A model generated the notes under the pieces. That model did not search any database and was not told the origin of the DNA. It saw only the letters and a program-made list of their open reading frames with translations. Position numbers and translations under genes: made by a program. Of a stretch of 64,000 nucleotides of DNA, positions 51,141 through 58,830 are shown piece after piece. The DNA is from Mesorhizobium jarvisii (GTDB lineage Bacteria > Pseudomonadota > Alphaproteobacteria > Rhizobiales > Rhizobiaceae), in NCBI RefSeq assembly GCF_003601985.1, contig NZ_QZXA01000009.1, positions 248,001 to 312,000 on the forward strand, in the 5' to 3' direction. Position 1 is the first letter of the stretch. Every line of letters begins with the position of its first letter.

Positions 51141-51992
51141 CTAGACGGTGGGAACTTCCACATTGTCGATGAGCCGCGTCTTGCCAAGCCAGGCCGCGGC
51201 AAGCACACGCCCGGCGTGGTCGCGGCGCCAGGGCGCAAGCGTCAGGCTTTCGCGGGCCTCGACATAGTCGATCTTCTGGAAGCCGGCAGCGATAAGGGCT
51301 CGGCCGGCTTCTCCAGTTGCGTCGTCCTGGTGCGTGCCGGCCGCCAGTGCGGCTGCCGCCCTGCGCAGGATCGCGTTGAGCTGGCGAGCGACAGCGAGTT
51401 CAGCCTCGTCGAGATAGGCGTTGCGTGATGACATGGCCAGGCCATGCGCGTCGCGTATGGTCGGGGCGCCGATGATCTCGACGGGAAGGTCGAGGTCGCG
51501 GCAGAGCTGTCTGACGACGCAAAGCTGCTGGTAATCCTTCTCGCCAAAGACCGCACAGTCAGGCGTCGCCTGCAGAAAAAGCTTGGCCACCACGGTGGCG
51601 ACGCCCTCGAAGAAGGTGGGGCGGAAGTCCGATTCGAGCCCGGCGGACGGGCCGCCGACCGAGATCCTGGTGGCGAAGCCGGCGGGATACATCGCGCCGA
51701 CCGTCGGCGTGAAAGCGAGATCGGCCTTGACCGTCGCCAGCAGGTCGAGGTCGCGGGCGAGCTGGCGCGGGTACTTGTCGAGATCTTCGCTCGGCGCGAA
51801 CTGCGCCGGGTTGACGAAGATCGACACCACGCAGCGCTCGGCTTTTTCCCTGGCGATCCTGATCAGGGAGAGATGACCCTCATGCAGCGCGCCCATGGTT
51901 GGCACCATGGCGACGCGCAGGCCGTCGCGCCGCCAGTCACTGACCTGCGCGCGAAGTGCAGCGACGCTGTCGACGACCTCGGGACGGCTCAT
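51141..51992 (-). CDS. panC: Pantothenate synthetase
   Basis: A 283-residue enzyme. Motifs are VAMVPTMGALHEGHLSLIR (the HIGH-like ATP site), SIFVNPAQFAPSEDLDKYPR, KLFLQATPDCAVFGEKDYQQL and the KMSKS-like MSSRNAYLDEAE. It joins pantoate and beta-alanine with ATP to make pantothenate. Its start overlaps the panB stop (ATGA), and the two genes form the panBC operon. Confidence 0.95.
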   Translation of the reverse strand: MSRPEVVDSVAALRAQVSDWRRDGLRVAMVPTMGALHEGHLSLIRIAREKAERCVVSIFVNPAQFAPSEDLDKYPRQLARDLDLLATVKADLAFTPTVGAMYPAGFATRISVGGPSAGLESDFRPTFFEGVATVVAKLFLQATPDCAVFGEKDYQQLCVVRQLCRDLDLPVEIIGAPTIRDAHGLAMSSRNAYLDEAELAVARQLNAILRRAAAALAAGTHQDDATGEAGRALIAAGFQKIDYVEARESLTLAPWRRDHAGRVLAAAWLGKTRLIDNVEVPTV

Positions 51993-52849
51993 GATTCGTC
52001 CCCGCCGTTTAAGCCCGAAGAGGCTTTTGAACCCGAAAAGACATGGCCAGGGCCGGGGAAAGTCCGGTCTCGCACCTCCGCTGCGTAGCGCTCGGCGGCG
52101 TTCGCGATCACGCCGCGCAGGTCGGCATATTCCTTGACGAATTTCGGCACGCGATCGACGGTCAGCCCGACCATGTCGTCGATGACCAGGATCTGGCCAT
52201 CGCAGTCGCCGCTGGCGCCGATGCCGATGGTTGGAATGGCGATGCGGCGTGTGATGTCGGCGGCGACCGCCTCGATGGTGCCTTCGATGACCACGGAGAA
52301 CGCGCCGGCCTTTTCGACGGCACGCGCGTCCGCCATAAGCGCCACGACAGTCTCGTCCGTGCGGCCCTTGATCTTGTAGCCGCCATCCTTCTCCACCGAT
52401 TGCGGCAGCAGGCCGATATGACCCATGACCGGAATGCCGGCGGCGACGATTGCCGCAATCTGCCCGGCCATGTCGACGCCACCTTCAAGCTTCACCGCTT
52501 GGCAGCCGGTCTCGTCAACGATGCGCTGCGCGCAGGCCACGGCCTGTGCCGCCGAATCCTCGTAGCTGCCGGCCGGCATGTCGACGACCACGCAGGCCCT
52601 GGCCGAGCCGCGCATCACCGCTTGCCCATGCGCGACCATCATCTCCAGCGAGGCGCCGAGCGTCGTCTCGTGACCATGCAGGACCATGGCGACGCTGTCG
52701 CCGACCAGAAGCAGGTCGACATGCGGGTCGAGCAGGCGGGCGACTGGATAGGTGTAGGCGGTCAGGCAGACCAACGGGATGCCGCCCTTGCGGCGGCGAA
52801 TCAGCTCGGTGCCGATGCGAATGTCGGTGGTCGGCAGTTTCGTGGCCAA
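51989..52849 (-). CDS. panB: 3-methyl-2-oxobutanoate hydroxymethyltransferase
   Basis: A 286-residue TIM barrel. IPLVCLTAYTYPVARLLD, LLLVGDSVAMVLHGHETT, VVDMPAGSYEDS, AVKLEGG and VMGHIGLLPQSV are family motifs, including the Mg-ligand Asp and Glu residues. It transfers a hydroxymethyl group from 5,10-methylene-THF to ketoisovalerate, the first step in pantothenate synthesis. AGGAGG (read on the minus strand, 52855-52860) lies five bases upstream of the ATG. Translationally coupled to panC. Confidence 0.95.
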   Translation of the reverse strand: MATKLPTTDIRIGTELIRRRKGGIPLVCLTAYTYPVARLLDPHVDLLLVGDSVAMVLHGHETTLGASLEMMVAHGQAVMRGSARACVVVDMPAGSYEDSAAQAVACAQRIVDETGCQAVKLEGGVDMAGQIAAIVAAGIPVMGHIGLLPQSVEKDGGYKIKGRTDETVVALMADARAVEKAGAFSVVIEGTIEAVAADITRRIAIPTIGIGASGDCDGQILVIDDMVGLTVDRVPKFVKEYADLRGVIANAAERYAAEVRDRTFPGPGHVFSGSKASSGLNGGDES

Positions 52850-53079
52850 TCGTCACCTCCCTCGGCCCATGGCTGGATTGGATATCCGCATGGGCGCGCT
52901 GAGCTTTAGAAAGAGCCGAAAGGCTTGGCAAGCGCACATCCTGTCGCCTCTCGGGATCAAAGGCCTGTGTCGGTACCCCGGCGCGCCATTTGCGCGCTCC
53001 CCGTGGCAAAACCCTTGCCTTCCCGAAGGCCTGACGCCATAAGCAGGAAACAGGCGCCGCCAGCGCAAAGGGCTCTGAG

Positions 53080-53478
53080 ATGAAGACTTTCCTGACGCAG
53101 TTTTTCACCTGGTGGAACAGCCAGACGCTGGGAACACGTCTGCACACCTGGCGGTACGGCAAGAGGGTCGGCCAGGACGAGGTCGGCAATGTCTATTACG
53201 AAGGTGGCATCGATTCGGAAGGTCGCACGCGCCGCTGGGTCATCTACCGGAACTATTCGGAAGCTTCGGCCATACCGCCCGGCTGGCATGGCTGGATCCA
53301 CCACCGCGTCGATCTCGCTCCGGCCAGCGAGGACTACAAGCCGCGCGACTGGCAGAAGCCGCATCAGCCCAATCTGACCGGCACGCCGGCGGCCTACCGC
53401 CCGAAGGGCTCGGTGCTGACCAATCAGCATCGCCCGCAGGTTACCGGTGACTACGACGCTTGGACGCCCGGGTCGTAA
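53080..53478 (+). CDS. NDUFA12-like NADH:ubiquinone oxidoreductase accessory subunit
   Basis: A 132-residue protein of the NDUFA12/B17.2 family. FFTWWNSQTLGTRLHTWRYGKRVGQDEVGNVYYE, in pieces, RRWVIYRN and PPGWHGWIHHRVDL are its conserved segments. This is one of the accessory complex I subunits that alphaproteobacteria share with mitochondria. Nuo genes are elsewhere. It is followed by DUF2155, as in many alphaproteobacteria. Confidence 0.88.
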   Translation: MKTFLTQFFTWWNSQTLGTRLHTWRYGKRVGQDEVGNVYYEGGIDSEGRTRRWVIYRNYSEASAIPPGWHGWIHHRVDLAPASEDYKPRDWQKPHQPNLTGTPAAYRPKGSVLTNQHRPQVTGDYDAWTPGS

Positions 53479-53637
53479 CGCCCCCGGCTTGTACGACGCC
53501 CCGACTTTGTCTCAGCACGAAGTGCAGGCCGGTCCTTTATCGCCACAATTGGTGTTTAGCTGCTTGCTGATCAGAAAACGGCGACTAGCCTTGGCGATCG
53601 ACGGAATCACCCGGGCGCGAACCACCGGTACCCCTAT

Positions 53638-54234
53638 ATGAGCTTTTTCAATCGGATATCGACGGGCGGTCTGACGCTAGCCGCCGGCCTCGTCGTCAGC
53701 ACCGCGGCCTTTGCGGCTTCGCCCGCACCGGCGACACCCGCCGCTCCCGCACCGGCCGCGCCCGCGGGATCGGATCGCATCACCAATCCGGTCGCCGAGT
53801 TCGCCGGCATCGACAAGATCACCGGCCGCATCATCACCTTCGACGTCTACATCGATGAGACCGTGCAGTTCGGCGCTTTGCAGGTGACGCCGCGCGTCTG
53901 CTATTCCCGGCCGCAGAACGAGGAGCCGAAGACCGATTCCTTCGTCGAGGTCGACGAGATCACGCTCGACCGCAAGATCCGCCGCATCTTCACCGGCTGG
54001 ATGTTCGCCGAAAGCCCGGGCCTCAACGCTGTCGAGCATGCCGTCTATGACGTCTGGCTGAAGGAATGCAAACAGAAGTCCGATGTGCCGGCGCCAGATG
54101 CCACCAAGGCCGATACCACCAAGGCTGACGCTTCGAAGCCGGCCGCGACCGAACCAGCCGCCGCCAAGCCTGCGGCCAGCCCGGATGCGGAACAGTCCGA
54201 TCCCGCCGAACCGGATACGTCAGGCACCAACTAA
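53638..54234 (+). CDS. DUF2155 family exported protein
   Basis: A 198-residue protein. The signal peptide TLAAGLVVSTAAFA is followed by a Pro/Ala linker, then the DUF2155 domain: AEFAGIDKITGRIITFDVYIDETVQFGALQVTPRVCYSRP, in pieces, and IRRIFTGWMFAESPGLNAVEHAVYDVWLKEC. Two Cys residues (RVCYS, KECKQ) probably bond. The C-terminal Thr/Ala/Lys/Pro-rich tail is low complexity. Function unknown; the family accompanies NDUFA12 and aat genes in alphaproteobacteria, as here. Confidence 0.88.
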   Translation: MSFFNRISTGGLTLAAGLVVSTAAFAASPAPATPAAPAPAAPAGSDRITNPVAEFAGIDKITGRIITFDVYIDETVQFGALQVTPRVCYSRPQNEEPKTDSFVEVDEITLDRKIRRIFTGWMFAESPGLNAVEHAVYDVWLKECKQKSDVPAPDATKADTTKADASKPAATEPAAAKPAASPDAEQSDPAEPDTSGTN

Positions 54235-54309
54235 TCCCTGGGAACCGTCGTGGCCACCATGCGTTGGACCACAGACGACCGCGCATCGATGCGCCCGGAG
54301 GATATTTCG

Positions 54310-54696
54310 ATGTCGGACAGCAAGCGAATCACGGCCAGCAAACAAGAACTGCTGGAGCTTGAAAAAGGGTTCTGGACCGGCGATGCGGCCTATTACGCCG
54401 CCAATGCCGATACGGAATGCCTGGTGGCCTTTCCGCGAATGGCGAAGGCCATGGACAATGCCGACTTGGCCAAGACCGCGACCAAACCCAACCGCTGGCG
54501 CGATCTCGATATCGAGCTCAAGGGAATAATCGAGCCTGGCAGCGACATCGTCATGCTGACCTACGAGGCGCATGCGACACGCGAGAACGGCGAACCCTAC
54601 GCCGCGCTGGTCAGCACCGGCTATGTCCATCGCGTCAACGGCTGGAAGATGATGTTCCATTCGCAGACGCCGCTGGAGACTGCAGCGAAGAGCTGA
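54310..54696 (+). CDS. NTF2-like (DUF4440/SnoaL-type) family protein
   Basis: A 128-residue protein. ELLELEKGFWTGDAAYYAANADTECLVAFP is the entry helix of an NTF2-like cone fold; DIVMLTYEAHATRENG and YVHRVNGWKMMFHSQTPL are its last strands. Such proteins may be enzymes or ligand binders; the role is unknown. GGAGGATATTTCG precedes the ATG at 54310. It is inserted between DUF2155 and the convergent sigma-1.1-like gene. Confidence 0.78.
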   Translation: MSDSKRITASKQELLELEKGFWTGDAAYYAANADTECLVAFPRMAKAMDNADLAKTATKPNRWRDLDIELKGIIEPGSDIVMLTYEAHATRENGEPYAALVSTGYVHRVNGWKMMFHSQTPLETAAKS

Positions 54697-54720
54697 TCCT
54701 CTGGTGGTCCGATGGATAGT

Positions 54721-54903
54721 TCACTCGGTGATGTGTATTCCATGCTCGGAGAGAGCAGCCATTATGTCTTCGATCTCGGCTGAACTGAATTCGCGCTTGG
54801 GAAGCAGTTGGTTGAGCTGACCCATTGTGACGTCTCTGCCATTTTCGATCAGCGCTTGAACAATTGGCCGCATATCCGCTCGAAGGTGGTTTTCGCTCGA
54901 CAT
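54721..54903 (-). CDS. Free-standing sigma70 region 1.1-like protein (60 aa)
   Basis: A 60-residue protein that aligns with region 1.1 of primary sigma factors: the parts PIVQALIENGRDVTMGQLNQ, LLPKREFSSAEIEDIMAALS and EHGIHITE correspond in order to the K-x2-V/I-x-G-x-VT-x2-ELN, LP...SSEQIEDI and LSEMGIxVVE pattern of RpoD. In RpoD this acidic domain occupies the DNA channel and restrains promoter binding. No other sigma regions follow. It begins 13 bp after the aat stop and appears to be the last gene of the aroQ-accB-accC-aat transcript. A DNA mimic or anti-sigma-like role is inference. Confidence 0.7.
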   Translation of the reverse strand: MSSENHLRADMRPIVQALIENGRDVTMGQLNQLLPKREFSSAEIEDIMAALSEHGIHITE

Positions 54904-54916
54904 CGAAGCTCCCCAG

Positions 54917-55534
54917 TCACGGAAAGAAGATCGCCTCGCCCTTCAACGCATCGGCGAGCATTCTCTCATACTTGCCGCGTGGCACGTCGACAGCCCCGAA
55001 GCGCTTGAGGTGCTCGGTGGTGAATTGCGTATCAAGTAGAGCGAAGCCGCGTGCCTTCAAGCGCTCGACGAGATGCACGAGGCAGATTTTCGACGCATCC
55101 GTCTCCTTGGAAAACATGCTTTCGCCGAAGAACACCCGTCCGAGCGACACGCCATAGAGGCCGCCGACCAACTTGTCTTCATGCCAGGCCTCGACCGAAT
55201 GGCAGTGGCCCATGCGATGCAACTGCACATAGGCCTCGCGGATCGGCGCGTTGATCCAGGTCGAGCGCCTTTCCTCCCGCTTTTCCGCGCAGCCGTCGAT
55301 CGTCGCCTCGAAATCGAAGTCGAAGCGGATGTCGAACGGGTTTTTGCGGACCGTCTTCCTCAGGCTTTTGGGCGTGTGGAACCCGTCGAGCGGGATGATG
55401 CCGCGCGTCTCCGGCCGTACCCAGAACACTTCTGGGTCGCTGGCGCTTTCCGCCATCGGGAAGACGCCCGAAGCGTAGGCCTTGAGCAGAAGGTCGGTGG
55501 GGATGCGATAGCCGGGCGCGTAGGGACGGGTCAT
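54917..55534 (-). CDS. aat: Leucyl/phenylalanyl-tRNA-protein transferase
   Basis: A 205-residue enzyme. Recognised segments are LLLKAYASGVFPMAESASDPEVFWVRPETRGIIPLDGFHTPKSLRK, in pieces, TWINAPIREAYVQLHRMGHCHSVEAWHEDKLVGGLYGV, in pieces, and ESMFSKETDASKICLVHL with FALLDTQFTTEHLKRFGA. It adds Leu or Phe to proteins with N-terminal Lys or Arg, feeding the N-end rule (ClpS-ClpAP) pathway. It lies 12 bp after accC and 13 bp before the sigma-1.1-like gene, in one operon. Confidence 0.94.
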   Translation of the reverse strand: MTRPYAPGYRIPTDLLLKAYASGVFPMAESASDPEVFWVRPETRGIIPLDGFHTPKSLRKTVRKNPFDIRFDFDFEATIDGCAEKREERRSTWINAPIREAYVQLHRMGHCHSVEAWHEDKLVGGLYGVSLGRVFFGESMFSKETDASKICLVHLVERLKARGFALLDTQFTTEHLKRFGAVDVPRGKYERMLADALKGEAIFFP

Positions 55535-55546
55535 CGCGTCCCCGGA

Positions 55547-56890
55547 CTACTCTTCCTTGGCCAGGTATTTTTCCAGCCAGTGGATGTCATAGTCGCCATT
55601 GGCGATGTCGGCATTGCCGACCAGATCGCGAAACAGCGGCAACGTCGTCTTGATACCGTCGACGACGAATTCATCCAGCGCCCGGCGCAGCCGCATCATG
55701 CATTCGACGCGGTTGCGCCCATGCACGATCAGCTTGCCGATCAGGCTGTCGTAATAGGGCGGGATCTTGTAGCCGGAATAGACGCCGGAATCTACTCGGA
55801 TGCCGAGACCGCCTGGCGTGTGGAAATGCGTGATGGTGCCGGGCGAGGGGGTGAAGGTGCGCGGATCCTCGGCATTGATGCGGCATTCGATGGCGTGGCC
55901 ATTGAACTTGATGTCTTCCTGCCTGACGGAAAGGCCGCCGCCGGAAGCGACGCGGATCTGCTCATGCACGAGATCGATGCCGGTGATTGCTTCCGTCACC
56001 GGATGCTCGACCTGCAGGCGTGTGTTCATCTCGATGAAATAGAACTCGCCATTCTCGTAGAGGAACTCGATCGTGCCGGCGCCGGAATAGCCGAGATCGG
56101 CAATGGCCTTGGCGCAGATGCCGCCGATGCGGGACCGTTCCTCGGCGTTGAGCGCCGGCGAATTGGCCTCTTCCCAGACTTTCTGGTGGCGCCGTTGCAG
56201 CGAACAGTCGCGCTCGCCGAAATGCACGCCGCGGCCAAAGCCGTCGCCGAACACCTGCACTTCGATATGGCGCGGCTTCTGCAGATACTTCTCGATGTAG
56301 ACGGCGTCGTCGCCGAAAGCGGCGCCTGCTTCCGAGCGCGCCGTCTGCAGGGCGACCTCGAGGTCGGCCTCGGAGTGCGCGACCTTCATGCCGCGCCCGC
56401 CACCGCCGGCCGAGGCCTTGATGATCACGGGATAGCCGATTTCGGCGGCAATTCGCTTGGCTTCCTTCTCCTCGGTCACCGCGCCGTCGGACCCGGGCAC
56501 GACCGGGATGCCGAGGCGCTTGGCGGTGCGCTTGGCCTCGATCTTGTCGCCCATGACGCGGATATGGTCGCCGGTCGGGCCGATAAAGGTGATGTTGTGC
56601 GCGGCCAGTATGTCGGCGAACTTGGCGTTCTCCGACAGGAAGCCGTAACCCGGGTGCACTGCGTCGGCGCCGGTGATCTCGCAGGCGGCGACGATCTGAT
56701 GGATGTTGAGATAGCTGTCGCGCGATGGCGGAGGGCCAATGCAGACGCTCTCGTCGGCAAGCCGCACATGCATGGCGTCGGCGTCGGCGGTCGAATGCAC
56801 CACCACCGTCTGGATGCCGAGTTCCTTGCAGGCGCGCAGCACCCGAAGCGCGATTTCGCCGCGATTGGCGATGAGGATCTTCTGGAACAT
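55547..56890 (-). CDS. accC: Acetyl-CoA carboxylase biotin carboxylase subunit
   Basis: A 447-residue ATP-grasp enzyme. ILIANRGEIALRVLRACKELGI opens the biotin carboxylase N-domain, followed by ATP-grasp KASAGGGGRGMKV, catalytic RDCSLQRRHQKVWEEANSP and FIEMNTRLQVEHPVTE. It carboxylates the biotin on AccB in the first step of fatty acid synthesis. It begins 10 bp after accB, as in most alphaproteobacteria. Length is normal. Confidence 0.96.
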   Translation of the reverse strand: MFQKILIANRGEIALRVLRACKELGIQTVVVHSTADADAMHVRLADESVCIGPPPSRDSYLNIHQIVAACEITGADAVHPGYGFLSENAKFADILAAHNITFIGPTGDHIRVMGDKIEAKRTAKRLGIPVVPGSDGAVTEEKEAKRIAAEIGYPVIIKASAGGGGRGMKVAHSEADLEVALQTARSEAGAAFGDDAVYIEKYLQKPRHIEVQVFGDGFGRGVHFGERDCSLQRRHQKVWEEANSPALNAEERSRIGGICAKAIADLGYSGAGTIEFLYENGEFYFIEMNTRLQVEHPVTEAITGIDLVHEQIRVASGGGLSVRQEDIKFNGHAIECRINAEDPRTFTPSPGTITHFHTPGGLGIRVDSGVYSGYKIPPYYDSLIGKLIVHGRNRVECMMRLRRALDEFVVDGIKTTLPLFRDLVGNADIANGDYDIHWLEKYLAKEE

Positions 56891-56900
56891 CCGGCCCGCT

Positions 56901-57359
56901 CTACTCGATCACGACGAGCGGCATGCCGTATTCGACCGGCGTCGCATCCTCGAACAGGATCGCCGTTACCGTGCCGGCGCGCGGCGAGGGGATCTGGTTC
57001 ATCGTCTTCATCGCCTCGATGATCAGCAGCGTCTGGCCTTCCTTGACCGTCTGGCCGACCTCGATGAACGGCTTGGCGTCGGGCGACGGCGCCAGATAGG
57101 CGGTGCCGACCATTGGCGAGGCCACCGCGTTCTTCGACACGTCGACCGTGGCCGGGCCGGCCGCGACCGCGGGCTGGGCTGCTGCCGGCGCATAGCTGGG
57201 CTGGGGCGCCGCGATCGCATGGACGGCAGGGGCCTGCCGCGACACGCGCACCTTCAGGTCGCCCAGTTCAACCTCGATCTCGGTCAGGTTGGTGTCGTTC
57301 AGTATGCCCGCCAGATCGCGGATCAGTTGCTGGTCAACACCGGTCTTCTTTATCGACAT
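56901..57359 (-). CDS. accB: Acetyl-CoA carboxylase biotin carboxyl carrier protein
   Basis: A 152-residue protein. The N-terminal LIRDLAGILNDTNLTEIEVELGDLKVRVSR, in pieces, is the AccB start; an Ala/Pro linker leads to the biotinyl domain VASPMVGTAYLAPSPDAKPF and the biotinylation site EAMKTMN with Lys118. It carries carboxybiotin between AccC and the carboxyltransferase. An in-frame start 10 codons upstream is less likely than MSIKKTG. The aroQ stop is 26 bp upstream. Confidence 0.95.
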   Translation of the reverse strand: MSIKKTGVDQQLIRDLAGILNDTNLTEIEVELGDLKVRVSRQAPAVHAIAAPQPSYAPAAAQPAVAAGPATVDVSKNAVASPMVGTAYLAPSPDAKPFIEVGQTVKEGQTLLIIEAMKTMNQIPSPRAGTVTAILFEDATPVEYGMPLVVIE

Positions 57360-57385
57360 TTTCGAGCCTTCTGTTTGTTGGCCGG

Positions 57386-57820
57386 TCATAGGCGTGCGGC
57401 CAGCGCCTGTAGCGCCAGCGTGTAGCCGAGCGGCCCAAAGCCACAGATCATGCCGACGGCGACCGGCGCGACCATGGAGACGTGGCGGAATGATTCCCGC
57501 GCATGGATGTTGGAAAGGTGAACTTCGGCGACCGGCAGCGGTGCGACGGAACGGATGGCGTCATGGATGGCGATCGAGGTGTGGCTGTAGGCGCCTGGAT
57601 TGATGACGATGCCGGCAGCCTTGTCGCCGGCTTCCTGGATCCAGTCGACAAGGTCACCCTCATGGTTCGACTGGCGGAAATCGATCTCGAGCCCGAGCGA
57701 CGCGCCGGCCTGCTTGCAGTCGTCGGCGATCGCGGCAAGCGTCTTGCCGCCATAGATGCCCGGCTCGCGCTTGCCGAGCGCGTTGAGATTGGGACCGTTC
57801 AGCACGAAAACCGTTTTCAA
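57386..57820 (-). CDS. aroQ: 3-dehydroquinate dehydratase, type II
   Basis: A 144-residue dodecameric-type dehydratase. VFVLNGPNLNALGKREPGIYG holds the catalytic Arg and Tyr, followed by FRQSNHEGDLVDWI, IVINPGAYSHTSIAIHDA with the key Asn, EVHLSNIHARESFRHVS with the catalytic His. It converts 3-dehydroquinate to 3-dehydroshikimate. It is the first gene of the aroQ-accB-accC-aat set; the promoter should lie in 57821-57965. Confidence 0.94.
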   Translation of the reverse strand: MKTVFVLNGPNLNALGKREPGIYGGKTLAAIADDCKQAGASLGLEIDFRQSNHEGDLVDWIQEAGDKAAGIVINPGAYSHTSIAIHDAIRSVAPLPVAEVHLSNIHARESFRHVSMVAPVAVGMICGFGPLGYTLALQALAARL

Positions 57821-57965
57821 AAAAACCGACCTTTTCCCGCGCCGGTATCAAACCGGCGCGCTGGGCCTCTATACCGGGCATAGTCGTCCGCGAAAAGAGC
57901 GCAAGTGCGTTCTTTCACTGTCCACAACAGGCAGAAATGCGCCCGTGAAGAAAACCGCGGGCCGA

Positions 57966-58766
57966 TCAAAGCGCGGCTTTCGCCGCCTTTATCTTTTCCG
58001 CCAACACGTCCTGCCCGAGAGCCCCGAACACGACCTCGTTGCCGACGACGTAGGACGGCGTTCCGGTGATCGCCAGCTTGTTGGCAAGATCGTAGGTCTT
58101 GGAGAACGCCTCGGGGATCGAAGCATCCTTCATCTTCTCGCGCAGCGTCGCCTCGTCGGCGCCCAGCGAAAGCGCGACCTTGATCGCGGCCGCCTCGGTG
58201 GCGCGTCCCTGGCCGCCGAGCAGCGCATTGTGGAACTCGCCGTACTTCTCCGGCATCATCAGGTGGAACGCCATCGAAACGACGCTCGCTTTCTGCGAAT
58301 CCGGGCCGAGGATCGGGAATTCCTTGAGCACGAAGCGCAGATCCGGATCGGATTTGGTCAGCGCCCGCATGTCCTCGATGGCGCGTTTGCAGAAGCCGCA
58401 ATTGTAATCGTAGAACTCGACGATCGTCACCTTTCCGTTCGGATTGCCGACGACGCCGTCGAAGGCGGAGTTGAAGATCTGGTCCTTGGCGCCCTTGATG
58501 ACGCCGAGCGAGGCGATGCGCTGCTCTTCCTTCTGCTTGGCCTCGAGCGCGTCCTGCACTTCGAGCAGCACCTCGGGGTTCTTCAGGAGATAGTCACGGA
58601 TGATCCCCTCGACCTCGGCACGGTCGATCTTGGTATCGGCGATCGTCTGGACAGGCTGCGCCGTACCGGCCTTGGCCATCTGTGGGCTGCCGGCCACGAA
58701 ACCGAAAGCCAGCATGGCAAGGACGACAGCGACCCCCGTGGTGCCCAGCAGCAGTGCCTTTTTCAT
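57966..58766 (-). CDS. DsbA family thioredoxin-fold disulfide protein (Com1/ScsC-like)
   Basis: A 266-residue exported protein. The N-terminal helix LLLGTTGVAVVLAMLAFGFVAG is a signal or anchor, then a helical stretch DRAEVEGIIRDYLLKNPEVLLEV resembling the oligomerisation arm of ScsC-type proteins, and the redox site YNCGFCKRAI (Cys123 and Cys126) with the cis-Pro loop AITGTPSYVVGNEV. It probably oxidises or isomerises periplasmic disulfides. M48 protease gene lies 64 bp upstream on the same strand, and both act in the envelope. Confidence 0.9.
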   Translation of the reverse strand: MKKALLLGTTGVAVVLAMLAFGFVAGSPQMAKAGTAQPVQTIADTKIDRAEVEGIIRDYLLKNPEVLLEVQDALEAKQKEEQRIASLGVIKGAKDQIFNSAFDGVVGNPNGKVTIVEFYDYNCGFCKRAIEDMRALTKSDPDLRFVLKEFPILGPDSQKASVVSMAFHLMMPEKYGEFHNALLGGQGRATEAAAIKVALSLGADEATLREKMKDASIPEAFSKTYDLANKLAITGTPSYVVGNEVVFGALGQDVLAEKIKAAKAAL

Positions 58767-58830
58767 CGTTCTCGTTCCTTTTGCCTGTTTCCTGGTCCGG
58801 CTGTGTCGCAGTGCGTGACCGGAAGGTTCA

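Noticed and set aside
55073..57022. 649-codon plus-strand open frame opposite accC, accB and aat
   Set aside because: Antisense to three well-identified genes; codon-composition artefact of high GC.
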